Source: Proteles cristata cristata | Taxonomy: Eukaryota; Chordata; Mammalia; Carnivora; Hyaenidae | Length of the DNA stretch: 64,000 bases | Direction: 5' to 3' | NCBI GenBank assembly: GCA_017311185.1 | Contig: JAESUZ010004131.1 | Coordinates: 1 to 64,000, forward strand | Shown here: piece after piece, positions 46,640 to 58,350 of the stretch | Numbering within the stretch: the stretch's first letter is position 1 | Layout of the letters: every line of letters begins with the position of its first letter | Notes under the pieces: model-generated | Database searches by the model: none | Seen by the model: only the letters and a program-made list of their open reading frames with translations | What the model was told of the DNA's origin: nothing | Position numbers and translations under genes: made by a program

Positions 46640-46830
46640 CACTCAAGCCACAGTCACCACTTAAAAGCCAGTTCTTCCATTCATCAACTATATGACCTTG
46701 AACAGAGTATCCAATGCCATTCTTCTGCTTCTTCATTGACAAAAAGAGAGTGAGAGTAGTTGTTGTAAGAATATGTGTAATATATTGCTGTGTCATCCGG
46801 CTGAGTGGTAAAGCCTCAGATTTCACCTAC
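46640..46830 (+). repeat. MIR fragment (probable)
   Basis: caccacttaaaagccagttcttcc, actatatgaccttgaacagagt: weak sense MIR core. Confidence 0.45.
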
Positions 46831-46929
46831 AGTTATTGGCTATCATAGAGCAGAATAAGGAAGAAAAGCTTAATGAAGTCCACGGTGTCCATATTTCTTT
46901 AGCTTTTGTTATCATATGGGTCTTTTAAA

Positions 46930-47168
46930 AATTTTTTTAAATGTTTCTTTGTTTTTTTTTTTTTGTTTTTTCTGAGAGAGAGAGAGAGAGACAGTATGAG
47001 CAGGGGGAGGGGATCAGAGAGAGAGAGGGAGATACAGAATCTGAATCAGGCTCCAGGCTCTGAGCTGTCAGCACAGAGCCTGATGCGGGGCTCGAACCCA
47101 CGAACCATGAGATCATGACCTGAGCCAAAGCCAGACGCTCAACCGACTGAGCCATCCAGGCGCCCCAA
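46930..47168 (-). mobile_element. CAN-SINE, antisense, with TSD
   Basis: Reverse element ending gagccatccaggcgcccc. Duplication ttatcatatgggtctttt (about 46909) and ttatcatacgggtcttt (about 47169). Confidence 0.93.
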
Positions 47169-47189
47169 TTATCATACGGGTCTTTAAAG

Positions 47190-47235
47190 ACTGACAAATA
47201 GTATTGACAAATAGTATTGGTAAATAGTATTCAAC
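47190..47235 (+). repeat. Three-copy 14-bp tandem repeat
   Basis: gacaaatagtattgacaaatagtattggtaaatagtatt in three steps, just after the SINE's target duplication. Confidence 0.75.
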
Positions 47236-47435
47236 TAGTCTATATAATATAAGCATAGAACCCAAAAACTCAACGTAAACTTTATACATCTGGTCAAGAT
47301 TCTGACTGAATTTTGCACTGATTTAGTTCTGTGAATACTGCGTTAGCTTCTTCATTAGCTTCATCCCACTATGCGCTGCTGGAGGGCAACAAACCTTGTG
47401 AGTTCCTGCCAAGTCTGCCCCATTCTCTACTCTTG

Positions 47436-47699
47436 TTTTTTTTATTTTTTTTAAGTTTATTTATTTGTTGTTTTGGGGGGGAAGGGACAGACAGAGACGG
47501 GGGGGGGAAGAGAGAAAGAGAGAGAGAGAGAAAGTGAGTGAGCGGGGGAAGGGCAGAGAGAGAAAGAGAATCCTAAGCAGACTTCATGCTCAGTGATGAG
47601 CCCAAAATAGGGCTTGATCTTACAACCTTGAGATCATGGCCTGACTTGAAGTCAAGAGTAGAGTCGGTACCTCAACAAATTCAGACGCCCAGACACCCC
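47436..47699 (-). mobile_element. Decayed CAN-SINE, antisense
   Basis: Reverse old-type element with long G runs (47475-47482 and 47500-47508), gatcatggcctgacttgaagtcaagag and a poor head (cagacgcccagacacccc). Confidence 0.8.
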
Positions 47700-49419
47700 T
47701 ATGCTGTTACTCTTTCAGTATTCTCAGTGTAAGGCTTTACTTTTATGATTTCATCTTCCTGAACTCAGCCCACCTGTTCCACTCTGTCCAGATCATTTAG
47801 ATGGGAGCAGTTACCTATGCATCTAACTAACCTATAGGCTAGAAACTAGTTACAGAAAACATACAATTTTCTTCTGCTGATTATAATGATCTCTGTAATC
47901 GTTAACCTATTTGCAAATCTTGTTTTCAGAAAAAATTTTCATTTCTTGATTTTTTTCATGAATGTTCACTGAGTGGGTACGTAGGTTGCTCAGAGCCCTG
48001 GAATGGCAGTTTTTGATGGCTCTCATGGAATCTCTGATTATTTAACGAACATTGATTGAGGGTCTACTAAGTGTTGAGATAGGATCATGGAATAGAGCTG
48101 AATCAGGTTCAGTTTTTATACTCGAAGAGGTTTTGGCTAGTGAGGACAGAGAGGTACACAATGATCTTTATTGTACAGTGTCACAAAACATTAGAATAGA
48201 AATAGAAAGGAAGACACAACTAAGTCAAGCCCAAAATACATAAGAGGGATCATTCATTTAGCTTCATTGAACTATTGTGGCTTTTCACTAGAAAAGGGAA
48301 CATTTGGGCTTAACAGCAGTCAAGCAGCAACTTCACACAGGAGTTAGCAGTTACGCCCTTTGGAAAATCCAAGTCTCTGATGCTAAGCCCTGCAGGGTTG
48401 AATGTAGCAAACTTCAGCCCAGGAAGGAAACATTTATTCTCTTTCCATCACAAATCAGTTGATTGTTTCACTGATCCCAGAAACTCCTTAACAGCCAACT
48501 TTGTCTAAAGGTTCTATCTTATTTTCTCCCCCAACAAACAAAGCAAGGGATAAACAGTTTAGTTTCACCCTAACTTCCAAAAAATCTTGCAACAATGATG
48601 CACACAATAAAACACAACCCAGTTTTGGTGTTCTTGTTCCTGAGTCAATCAAATATCCCAAGGTAAAAGCTTCAGTGGGAGCCTTTAAGTAGGTCTTAGA
48701 TGTGATGGTGATTATTATTCAAGGAGCAAATGAAGTTTAGACAGCTAGGTTTGTCTAAAGATATGAGGGTCCTTAGGAAAAAAGAAAGAAGGGTGTAAGA
48801 ACTATGTGTTGAGGGCACAGTGTGGCTAAATGAAAACACTAAATCAAGACCTCACATTGTTTGATTTTTAATAGCAATGAACCTGGAGTGTGGGTAGAGA
48901 GAAGGAAATAGAAGTGAGCTATTCAGCTAACCACTTAACCACAAAGGCCTTGTGAGTGTAGTTCCTTCTTTTGCATGTCTTATGCTAGGGAGACAGAGCA
49001 AACCAGTGCTGAATGTGTCTCCTTTTCTTTAGGGTGATCCATTTGAATGGGGACCATCCTAGAATGGACTAGATGCTTCAGAGGTCTACTGCTATTCATA
49101 ACACAAATCAGTGGAATGTGAATCAATGCGTATACATTTCTGATTGCTCATCCATTCATTCATATAATTAGTCTCAAGGAGAATAAATGAGGAGTGCCTT
49201 CTTGAGTAATGGGTGAAAGCTAGTATTGATGTCAAGATTAATATTACATGAAGATGGTAGTCAAGTTTTTTTGCATGAGATAAAGGACACTATCATTTAC
49301 TACATTATTAATTGAAAATATATGCTTTATATTACATTTGCTTTCGTGGAAGATTTGAGGTAGTTTACATGCCCTTTTTACCATATATCTTCATTAACCA
49401 CTCTCAGTGGTAAATACTA
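47700..49419. other. SINE-free intronic stretch
   Basis: About 1.7 kb, nothing nameable. Frames at 48052-48243 and 48501-48692 are unsupported. Confidence 0.4.
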
Positions 49420-49620
49420 CTAAATAACATTATTAGAATGCATACCAAATGCCAGATAGTGTTCTGAGTGCTACATATGATTTGTTTTATTTAATTCCTA
49501 CAACAATTCTATGAGACAGGTACTATTATTAGTCTAACTTAATATTTCAGGAGTTTGAGGCTAGGAAATAGTTCATCCAACATCTTAGGCCTAAAAAAAT
49601 GAGGCTTATTTACCCAAGTA
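49420..49620 (-). repeat. MIR fragment
   Basis: Reverse MIR: accaaatgccagatagtgttctgagtgct, ctacaacaattctatgagacaggtactattatt. Confidence 0.65.
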
Positions 49621-50044
49621 ATCAGATTCTAACTCTTCCACTTGACAGTATACTCTCTCAATAAATCTATTGAGTGGCTTAAGTTTTTTTGTTGGGTAAA
49701 TGATATTTTTTAAAAAAAGCATAAGTCTAGAGAGACTACGAAGTTTTTCATGTTATTGAGTATTAATGTTGTAGCCAAACTTTATGTAACTTAAAGTAAA
49801 AGAAAATGTGGTGGTTTAAATAATTCCCATTGATGTTCTACAGAAATACAACGTCTTAACCAAAACAATGAACTTGATCCTAGTACCTCATTCTATAAGA
49901 AATTTAACATTTGGTATTTTATGCAACATAAAGGCCAGTGTCTTCAAGAACAGCATTTTAGAAAATATTTCAAAAGAATTTTTGTAGAGCTACTCTCTAG
50001 AAGCTGACAAAATTGAGGAGGGGTGAGGCTTAAAATTTGGAGTA
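49621..50044. other. Intronic sequence, nothing recognised
   Basis: AT-rich, no exon. Confidence 0.4.
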
Positions 50045-50240
50045 CCCAGTATAAACCAACTCTTTGGCTAAGTACTTATCTGTCAGTCTTCTAATCCGAA
50101 CAGTCACCATGTTGTTATTCCCTGCTATTGCCCCAGTTTTATAGAAGAGAAAAAGCAAGACCCACAGACATTAATTAACCTGTTAAACATACCCAACTAG
50201 TCAATAGTGGAGGTATCTCTTCCTGATTCCAAAATCCATG
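50045..50240 (-). repeat. MIR fragment
   Basis: Reverse MIR: ccagttttatagaagag, gacccacagacattaattaacctg, aatccatgcttgctcc. Confidence 0.55.
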
Positions 50241-50419
50241 CTTGCTCCACTGTTCCATGCTTAAAATGTGATGGGTCAAACTAGAGCCCCCTAGATAAGA
50301 CTTTCTGGTGATGTTACACTTAAAAGAAGTGGTTTTCAAAGAAGCTCTAGCACTAAAATCCATTGTTTTTGAAGACTTCATACAGGAACCTCAGTAAAGT
50401 GAAGACTTCAGAGTGGAGG

Positions 50420-50640
50420 TATTCCTGTTGAAGGATGTGTGTGCAGAGCTCCACTCACCAGGCCGCTAGAGGAATATCCCCTGTGGAGCATTAGGTGCAC
50501 AGAGAACACCAGGAGTACTGGTTAGAAATGCAGATTCCTGGGCCATGACCCCAGATAGTCTCATGTGGGCCTTGGAGTCTAGATGTCAAACACATACTTC
50601 AGGTAATTTTTGAAGCAGATGTCTTTGAAAAATATTGACC
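50420..50640. repeat. MER5-like DNA-transposon relic
   Basis: caccaggagtactggttagaaatgcagattcctgggcc, then tttgaagcagatgtctttgaaaa, in the order of the MER5/Charlie family as I recall it. Confidence 0.6.
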
Positions 50641-51144
50641 TACAAAATGTATAGCCTGCCCCTTATCTGATTTCCTTCAGGTATCAGTTGCCTTTTGATA
50701 AGATCTCTGAGATTCTTCAGTATAGTTACATTTTTCTTGGATTACAAAAGGAAATGATGATTTCATTTTGCAGATGTAATATAAAACCAAATCAGTGAAT
50801 GGCTGTAAATAATATTTGCCAAGTCAGTGGATGAATAAATGGTATAATTGCAAGAAATTGTTCTATGTTGGTTACTAGGAAGAGGCACAGAGCATGGGTC
50901 CAGTGAAAAAGAATATTAAATTGTGTTTGGGTGCTAAGACATGAAAACTGAAGGATCTGATGGATCAGTATCTGAGTTTTTATACCCATGATTTCTTGCT
51001 AGTGATTGTTTTCCGTTTTGAATATTTGCAATAATTTATAGGGAGATTAATAGCCAGCTTTACTGAAACTCAGGAAAGCACTAATGTTGAAATCCAATTA
51101 ATTCTCAAGATACTTGTTACATTTAAAAAATGTGTTTGTATTTT
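50641..51144. other. Intronic sequence, nothing recognised
   Basis: No nameable element. Confidence 0.4.
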
Positions 51145-51351
51145 AGAGAGAGAGAAAGAGAGAGAGAGAGAGGGACAGAGACAGAGCATGAGTGGGGGAG
51201 GGACAGAGAGAGAAGGAGACACAGAATCCAAAGCAGCTCCAGGCTCTGAGCTGTCAGCACAGAGCCCGGCACGGGGCCTGAACCCATGAACCGTGAGATC
51301 TGACCTGAGCTGAAGTCCGATACTGAACTGACTGAGCCACCCAGGCGCCCC
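51145..51351 (-). mobile_element. CAN-SINE, antisense
   Basis: Reverse element: (GA)n, gacagagcatgagtgggggaggg, ctgtcagcacagagcccggcacgggg, gactgagccacccaggcgcccc. Flanks share tgt(a)tttgta(t)ttt. Confidence 0.92.
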
Positions 51352-52859
51352 TGTATTTGTTATTTTTAAGCACCTTCTGGAAATAGAGGATGGCATCAGA
51401 AGAAAATAAAAGCAGGTGAAAACAGTATGTTTTAAATGGCTATTGAAAAAATAAATGCTGTGTCTTTGGAGAGAACATATCCATGTTTAAAATAGCTGCT
51501 TTGGGGCCTGTTGACTAAACCATATGTATGCCCCCTGGCAATCCCATGTTGAGAGTCTGTAATTCTGCTCTGAACCTGTATGAGTTCTCCTGGAAGTTGC
51601 CTGGGCCCTAGTCCATGCCAGAAACAAGACTTCTTATAGCGGAGACTATCAAGTGAGTGTATGGTGATTGAACATCCACTTTGTATTTACCATCAACCCA
51701 AAATGGAACGTCTGCTTAGATGGCAGCACTATGGCTCACTGCTAGTGTTCTCACTTCTTAGGATTTCTATTTTTATTTTAGCTTTTTTTTTTTTTTTTTG
51801 CATTCAACCAGTAACTACTACAATTATAAAAGTTGGAATAAAATCCACTAGGTTGCACAAGTAAACACTTAGCATGGAAGAACTGTTTACTCTGTGCTTG
51901 TTTACTGTGGTTCAGTACAACAAACATCAAAAAGATATGTGCTGCTTTAAGCTTCTATATAAAGTCAAAATAAATGCCTTAGACCACACAGCACTTATCT
52001 GTCAGCATATGAATTCAATGGAGGGTACAATATAGCATTTCCCAATCTGTCATTCCATGCAGGAGGGTTGATAAGGATATTGTTGAGGGAGAGTCTTTTG
52101 AATCTGTTTTCATTTACACTGACGAAATGAAGGGCTTCACAAAGTAAAATTAGGCTATTTACTGAGTTACCATGGTATTTAACATGCTAGTGTTTATTGT
52201 GTATCCCCAAACCAGGGCTATCCAACGCAGTTATTTCCCAAAATTATTTCCCAAAGAAGCCTTTTTTCTAGAGCACCGCACCAGATCAGCAGTCTAAGGG
52301 GTACACTTTATAAAATGTTGCCTTTGCATTCATAGAGCAGCAAAGAGGGACTGCAGAAGTAGATTGCATTTGTTTATTTTCCTTTTCAGAAAGAGCTGAG
52401 AAAAATATTAGCAGCCTACGGAGACAATTCAGGAGCTGCAGATTCTCAGGGAAACAAGTTTTGTTTCAGGTCATCTATTTCGATATTGCTCCCATATGAA
52501 ATGCCCTAATTCTTCAAAACTATTAAGTTCCATCAAGAGATTTAAGTAATTTCCTACTTAGCTCACTCTGATAAAATTTTTTTGCCAATAATCTAATATT
52601 TGTGAGAAATTATGAGAAAACTAAGTGAAAATTCGATGAGCCTTTGTGACCGTAATGTGTGGGTGTTGTTCTACCGCCCAGGCACTTGACATGATGACAG
52701 TTCTATGTGAAGCAATGAGAAATTGGGTACCTTCAGCTGAGAAGTTCTCAGTCTTAGTTGAATAACATTAGTTATCACTGGCCACACAGATATGTATTTT
52801 CTTTGAATATATATTTATGAAGACACAATTCTAAATAATATGCATTGATCACTTTTCGT
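51352..52859. other. SINE-free intronic stretch with a cryptic-exon candidate
   Basis: A T run at 51782-51800. A pyrimidine-rich acceptor-like sequence ends at 52389 (see findings). Nothing else nameable. Confidence 0.4.
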
Positions 52860-52872
52860 TAGAAGGAAGGAG

Positions 52873-52992
52873 GCCTGAGGTGCCTGGTTGGCTCAGTCAG
52901 AAGAGCATGCAACTCTTGATCTCTGGGTCATGAGTTTGGGCTCCACATTTGGTGTTAAGATTACTTAAATGAATAAAAAACTTTTAAAAATT
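52873..52992 (+). mobile_element. Short CAN-SINE variant, sense, with TSD
   Basis: About 120 bp: gcctggttggctcagtcagaagagcatgcaactcttgatc, gtcatgagtttgggctccac, ggtgttaagattacttaaatgaataaaa. It lacks the CT block, the form with a GATTACTTAAA(T)AAAT end. Duplication tagaaggaaggag at 52860-52872 and 52993-53005. Confidence 0.9.
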
Positions 52993-53005
52993 TAGAAGGA
53001 AGGAG

Positions 53006-53379
53006 CTCTTCAATTGCATGCTTCTATCCACATGCAAGACTGCTTAAGAAAGATAATTTCGAATAAGGGCTTGAAAGATAGTGGAGATGCAAGCTGACAT
53101 TTGCTTAATGGCAAAGAAAAGTGCAGGTGATCCTGACAGAATAGCAAAATAAAAACTGTGAGCAAACCAGTCTCATTGGGGTGGGTGTTGGGAGCCAACC
53201 AAGGAGAGGGCTTGCAAGTCAGATAAGCCTCAGAGGTGGTGCGTAGACATAGAGAAAAGGTTCAGTGTGGCAGATTGGATAGATAACAGGGAGCTAAGAG
53301 GTGGTGGTCGAGGCTATCGGAAAGCATTGAAGATCTAATTAAGTGTGATGAAAGGCTCTCCCCATAGGGGTCGCCTGTC
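53006..53379. other. Intronic sequence, possibly ancient repeat
   Basis: G/A-rich phrases (ggagagggcttgcaagtcag, cagtgtggcagattggatag) may belong to the ancient repeat family seen at 54590-55870, with low certainty. Confidence 0.3.
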
Positions 53380-53640
53380 TCTCCCAGCTCCCGAGCCCTC
53401 GCCTGTTTCACTTGTCCTGTTATACTTAGTTCAAACATCACTTCCTCTAAAATGCTGTCTCTTCTGTATCCTCCCCTCCTTTGCTTTAACTGGTTTCATT
53501 GTCTTCTGGTGTGTTCCCATATCATCCTATTTATGTCTTTATCATAGCGCTTATTAGAGATGGATTAAGACTCTTAAGAGGCCCTTTGTATTGGGAGCTT
53601 GAGACTACTGGGTAATCTAACATGTAATCGAAATAAAAAT
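53380..53640 (+). repeat. LINE-2 3' fragment
   Basis: cttagttcaaacatcacttcctctaaaatgctgtc, catatcatcctatttatgtctttatcatagcgctta: the L2 3' region in sense order. The phrase gtcaataaatatttgttcaac at 53918-53939 may be its displaced end. Confidence 0.65.
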
Positions 53641-54589
53641 AGTATGAAACTACAAGGTTAAGGTTTATTGCTGCTTGTTTCGCTTCCTTTTTATATCAAT
53701 GATATCAAACTCTTCTAATTGTTTTCTTAGTGTCCTTCGTGCTCCACTATGCTGATATCCTAAATATGAGTTTAGTCTTCTTGTTGGATAACATTTTTTT
53801 AAACATTTTTTAGCCATTTACTCAATGGCTCATTTGCATATTTATTTCCACCAATGCAGAGTGTTCCCTTAAAGGGAAAGAAAATGTGACTAGGTCGTCA
53901 TTGTATTCCAGGAGTCTGTCAATAAATATTTGTTCAACTGGACTTAACTAAACCTTGATAGGCAGCTGAGAATTTGGTTGCACTAAGTCAACCAACAGAC
54001 TTTAGTGAACCGTCTGAGTCTTGAAGTTGGGGCATCTCCAGTTCTTGAGAAGGAAACTGGAGAGTGAAGGGAAGATGAGAGTAGAAGGAAATCACTTCCT
54101 AAGGAGAAACGAGCATGAGACAGTAAAAATGTGAATGTGGGGTTTGGTATCAGGGCTACAAAAGCAGCAGGTGTGATTTCGTACTGAACCTAAAAGTGTT
54201 GGGTCACTGTTCCTTAAATTCACACTACTCCTTAACCTCAATTTAGACTGAGAATTAGTTCTAGATACTAGGCTGAAAATAGGAGCTTGCTGATTGAATT
54301 CTTTTCTCATTCACATTCTTTTGTGAGTTTAACAGTAGCCTATTATATGTCAAGCTGTGTTGACTCTGACCTACCCAATTTGCAGCATCACAGTTTTACA
54401 GACTAGTAGGAGGTACAGTTGCCCAAGTAACCTGGCTTGTTCCAAGTTGTGTTTACAACAGTTTCTCATTGTCAGTTCTTTGGCATTTGTTCTGACTAGT
54501 TGATGTCTATACAGTTAACAGTTAGGTATTTTGAATATCACCCATATTTTATGATGAGTAAATACAGCATAATTAGAATACAGATTTCA
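53641..54589. other. Intronic sequence, nothing recognised
   Basis: No nameable element beyond the L2-like tail at about 53900-53945. Confidence 0.4.
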
Positions 54590-55870
54590 TTTTATGCATC
54601 CCTGTGTATAGAGAATAAGGTAGAAAGGGCAAGACTGGTGATAGGAAAAAACAAAACAAAACAGGACATTCTAGTAACCCAGGAGAGAGAAGAGTTGGCT
54701 TATATTTGAGAAATGCCTGTGGAGATGGAGAGAAATGGGTAGGTTAGAGAATTATTTAGGCGATAAAGTTGACGGAACTTGGTAACTGGCTTAATGTGGG
54801 GACTGGGGAAATGGGAGAAGGTAAAAGTAATGTCCAGATTTCTGGCTCAGACCATGAGTGAATGCATTCACTGAGTATGTAAAGGACCTTAAAGGGAGGA
54901 ACACGTTGGTGCAAAGATTATCAGTTCAGTTTTGGACGTGTGGAACTTAAGACACAAAGCACTGTGCGGTAGGTGTTCAAGATACATGAGACTTCTTAAA
55001 GTTTGTGTCTGGTAGGACCAGTCACTTATAGGGTCAGGTCAAATGCAGCATCCTTTGTGAAGTGGGGAGACACAGGTCTATCAAGGCTAGCCCTTGAGTG
55101 ATGCTTCAAAGCGATGGGCTGCTGGGCTTGCTGGATCTTTACGGCCAAAACCACAGTTTGTGCATCTCTCATTTCACAAACAAAATTTAATTGCTGACTT
55201 TGGCATCTAATTAAACCTTCTGGGACACACTATTATAATACAAAGCAGTTATGAAGCCATCTCTAGAATATGGATCCTTGATTAACTCCAAATGTTAGTT
55301 ATCCATCCCTGGATTATGGATTCTTTATCTGGATCTTCAGATGCTAACCCACTCCACACATACACTACACTGTCTATACTGCAATATTCTTAAGAGTAAG
55401 TTGTCAGTTTTTACCATTATACCAGCTCATGAGAGCCATCTGTGTGGGAGATATGGATTTAAAAATCATTAGTGTTTAGATGATACAGCGAAACAAGGAA
55501 GCAAATACCATGTTGAGAAGATAGGGCATGAAGGGCCTGTGCAGAGTCTTGGGTGATGCCAATATTGTAGGTATAAGGTAGAGAAAGTGGATCCTGAAAT
55601 GGAGAACAAGCATAGCACCCTAAGAGGTGGGAGAGAAGCCAGGGGGGTGCTGTGTTGCCCACTCCAAGGGAGATGAATGCTTGAGTCCAAGGGGTAGTCA
55701 GCAACATAAAATGATCTCAGAAGAGACCGTACGCGTGAATAAGAAACTCTGTTGAAGTTTGTTGTTGACTTTGGCAAGAGCAATTTCAGTGGCATGAATG
55801 GAGCGGAAACCATATTGCAGTAGATTGAAGAGTAAGTCAGAGGTGAGTTCATGCAGACACAGCAGCCCCT
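54590..55870 (+). repeat. Ancient high-copy mammalian repeat, unclassified
   Basis: Pieces in consensus order: gtagaaagggcaagactggtg, gtaatgtccagatttctggc, cagttcagttttggacgtgtgg, gaggtgggagagaagccagg, gactttggcaagagcaatttcagtggcatgaatgg. Same family as 57680-59480. The middle (55020-55440) is different sequence, so the element is interrupted or partly lost. Reverse frames of 82-127 codons (55459-55852) are readings of this repeat. Confidence 0.5.
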
Positions 55871-55976
55871 TCAAGAAGAGAATTCAACACCCGAATCGTA
55901 GACTATCAGAAAGGACTTTAGATTCAATCCAGTTTATCCCAATCTGTGGCCTGAATCTGTCTCCACTACTGACAGG

Positions 55977-56195
55977 TTTTTTTTTTTTAATGTTTTTATT
56001 TATTTCTAGGAGAGAGAGAGACAGTGTAAACAGGGGAGGATCAGAGAGAGAGGGAGTGACAGACTCTGAAACAGGCTCCAGGCTCTGAGCTGGCAGTCAG
56101 CACAGAGCCCGACGCGGGGCTCGAACCCACGAACCGCAAGATCATGACCCAAGCGAAAGTCGGATGCTTAACCGACTAAGCCACCCAGGTGCCCC
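55977..56195 (-). mobile_element. CAN-SINE, young subgroup, antisense, with TSD
   Basis: Reverse element with ttatttatttctaggagag, ctgagctggcagtcagcac and gacccaagcgaaagtcgg. Duplication ctactgacag at about 55967-55976 and 56198-56207. Acceptor-like AG at 56008-56009 on the + strand. Confidence 0.94.
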
Positions 56196-56419
56196 ATCTA
56201 CTGACAGTTTTTAAAGTACGCATTGAATCTTACTGTGTGCAAGGCACTAGGCTAATCACCCCTGATTATTCAAACATGGGCATAGTCTCTACATTTAAGT
56301 AGCTTACAGTCTGCCAGATGAATAAGTATACAACACACTAACATAAGATGCTTGGATACAAAGCTTGTAAATTTAACTCTTACAGGTAGACAAGACTATA
56401 GATCCTTTAGAAACATAGG

Positions 56420-56600
56420 TGAGTAAGTGTATGGGTTCTGGAGTTAAACTACCTCAGTTCAAACCATCTCCACCACTTAATTATCTGTTACTTATTCTCT
56501 CTCTGCCTCTTTTTCCTCATACAGAAAATGGGAGAATTAATATAATCTACTTCAGATTTGGTGTGGATGAGCTGAGGATTAATTTAAAATAGCTCTCGGA
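56420..56600 (+). repeat. MIR fragment
   Basis: tgggttctggagttaaactacctcagttcaaacc, cctcatacagaaaatgggagaattaatat: clear sense MIR order. Confidence 0.75.
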
Positions 56601-56639
56601 GAACACGAACTCCCAATAAAGAGGAGAATTCTTTTTTTT

Positions 56640-56765
56640 TTTAACCTAAACCGGTATCTTATTGTACTGATGAGAAAAGTGAGGCTCCAGGAATCTAGGT
56701 GACTTACCCAAATCTTTCTGCTGCTAAAGATTAGAACTAGAACCAGGGCACTACATTCTTATCTC
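56640..56765 (-). repeat. MIR fragment
   Basis: ttgtactgatgagaaaagtgaggctccagg, gtgacttacccaaatc, then gaaccagggcac: reverse MIR. Confidence 0.65.
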
Positions 56766-56791
56766 CTGCTCCTATCAGTTTTCTTTTTTTC

Positions 56792-57009
56792 TTTTTCTTT
56801 TGTATTTTTTAATGTTTATTTACTTTTTGAGAGATAGAGAGAGAGAGCAAATGGGGAGGGACAGAGGGGGGCGGGGCACAGAATCCAAGCCAGGCTCCAG
56901 GCTCTGAGCTGTCAGCACAGAGCTTGACGTGGGGCTCGAACCCAAAAACCATGAGATCATGACCTGAGCTGAAGTCGGACACCTAACGACTGAGCCACCC
57001 AGACTGCCC
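56792..57009 (-). mobile_element. CAN-SINE, antisense
   Basis: Reverse element: ttttttaatgtttatttactttttgagag, ctgtcagcacagagcttgacgtgggg, gactgagccacccagactgccc (mutated head). Confidence 0.9.
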
Positions 57010-57679
57010 ATTTTTCAATGAATCACATTCCATCTCCTTCCAATGTAAATTCAGGTAAAACAATGCTTATGCAATGTGTATGATATAAAATTATCAGTTT
57101 GACTAATTCTCTGCAATGAATTAAGAAACTAGTGTCTAGAATAACTCTAACTAAATCGTAATGCCAGAATAATGTCACTTTCTTGGAAGCAGATGACTAT
57201 AATAAAGAGTTACTTTGATCATAGTAATGATGTGCATGTTGGTGTGAGCTGGAAAATCAATTGGGAGTAATAGCAAAATGATGACCCCTTATTCTAAGCA
57301 GGTAGGTAGTGCACATGATAGTGAATGAAAGAGAAATGGAATTTATTTAGTCAGCCTGTCCTAAATTCAGATAAGTACCTTTATTTATATATGTGTGCAA
57401 TTTTAATAATGATTGCCCTGAAAGAAATCACTACCTATTACATGACTATTTAATAATTATCTATCTTTTCTACATAATAGAAGAAGCAGGTGGACCCATA
57501 ATTAACAGTGTAGTGTGCTGAAATGAATGGCCTCTTGGACTGAATACAAAGCCAAAGAGAGGAATGTTGAATACTAATCCCTCTGCCTTATCATCTCTAA
57601 ATGGAGCCCCGAGAAGCCCAAGAGAGACCACAGAGCTCCCTAGCCATGCCCCCATCCAGGAGAATTGGTCTGCAATTTC
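57010..57679. other. Intronic sequence, nothing recognised
   Basis: No nameable element. Confidence 0.4.
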
Positions 57680-58191
57680 CTTTATGTGTTCAACAGATAC
57701 TTATTAAGCACTTACTGTATGATAAACACGATTCTTTGCACCAGAGACAAAGTAGTAAATCAGACAGATACAACCCTGAACTCATGGAGGTTTACAATCT
57801 AATACAGAGATGCAGAAAATAGCTGCAAAGAAATAAGTGAATGGATAAGATGAGGTGGCTACTGTGTCAAGAAGAGGCTTCAATAGGGTGATGTGATAGT
57901 CACAGGGAACAGTGCCGAAAAGAAGGTACCACTTTAGATAGGACACCAATTAGGGGTTGATGCTTGAATTGAGATCAATAATAAGAAAGAACCAAACATG
58001 TAAAAATCTAAAGATAAATCATTCCACACAGTGAGAGTAGTATGTGCAAATGTCCTGAGGCAGGAATGAGTTTTCTTGATTGAGGACTAGAATGAAGGTC
58101 AGTGGGGCTTCAGTGAAAAAGAGTGTGGTATGAGAAAAGATTGGAGAGGTGGGTATGAGCCAAACCATGTAGGTCAGGGGCTTGCAAACAT

Positions 58192-58350
58192 TTTTTTTAA
58201 TGTTTATTTATTTTTGAGAGAGAGAGAGAGAGAACTGGGGAGAGGTAGAGGGAGTGGGAGACAGAGAACCCAAATCAGGCTGAACAGAGAGCCCCGTGTG
58301 GACGTGAACTCATGAACCATGAGATCACCGACTGAGCCACAGGTTCCCCC
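58192..58350 (-). mobile_element. CAN-SINE, internally deleted, antisense, with TSD
   Basis: Reverse element lacking part of the middle and of the B-box arm (gagatcaccgactgagcc joins two normally separated parts). Duplication of gcaaacat at about 58184-58191 and 58353-58360. Confidence 0.85.
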
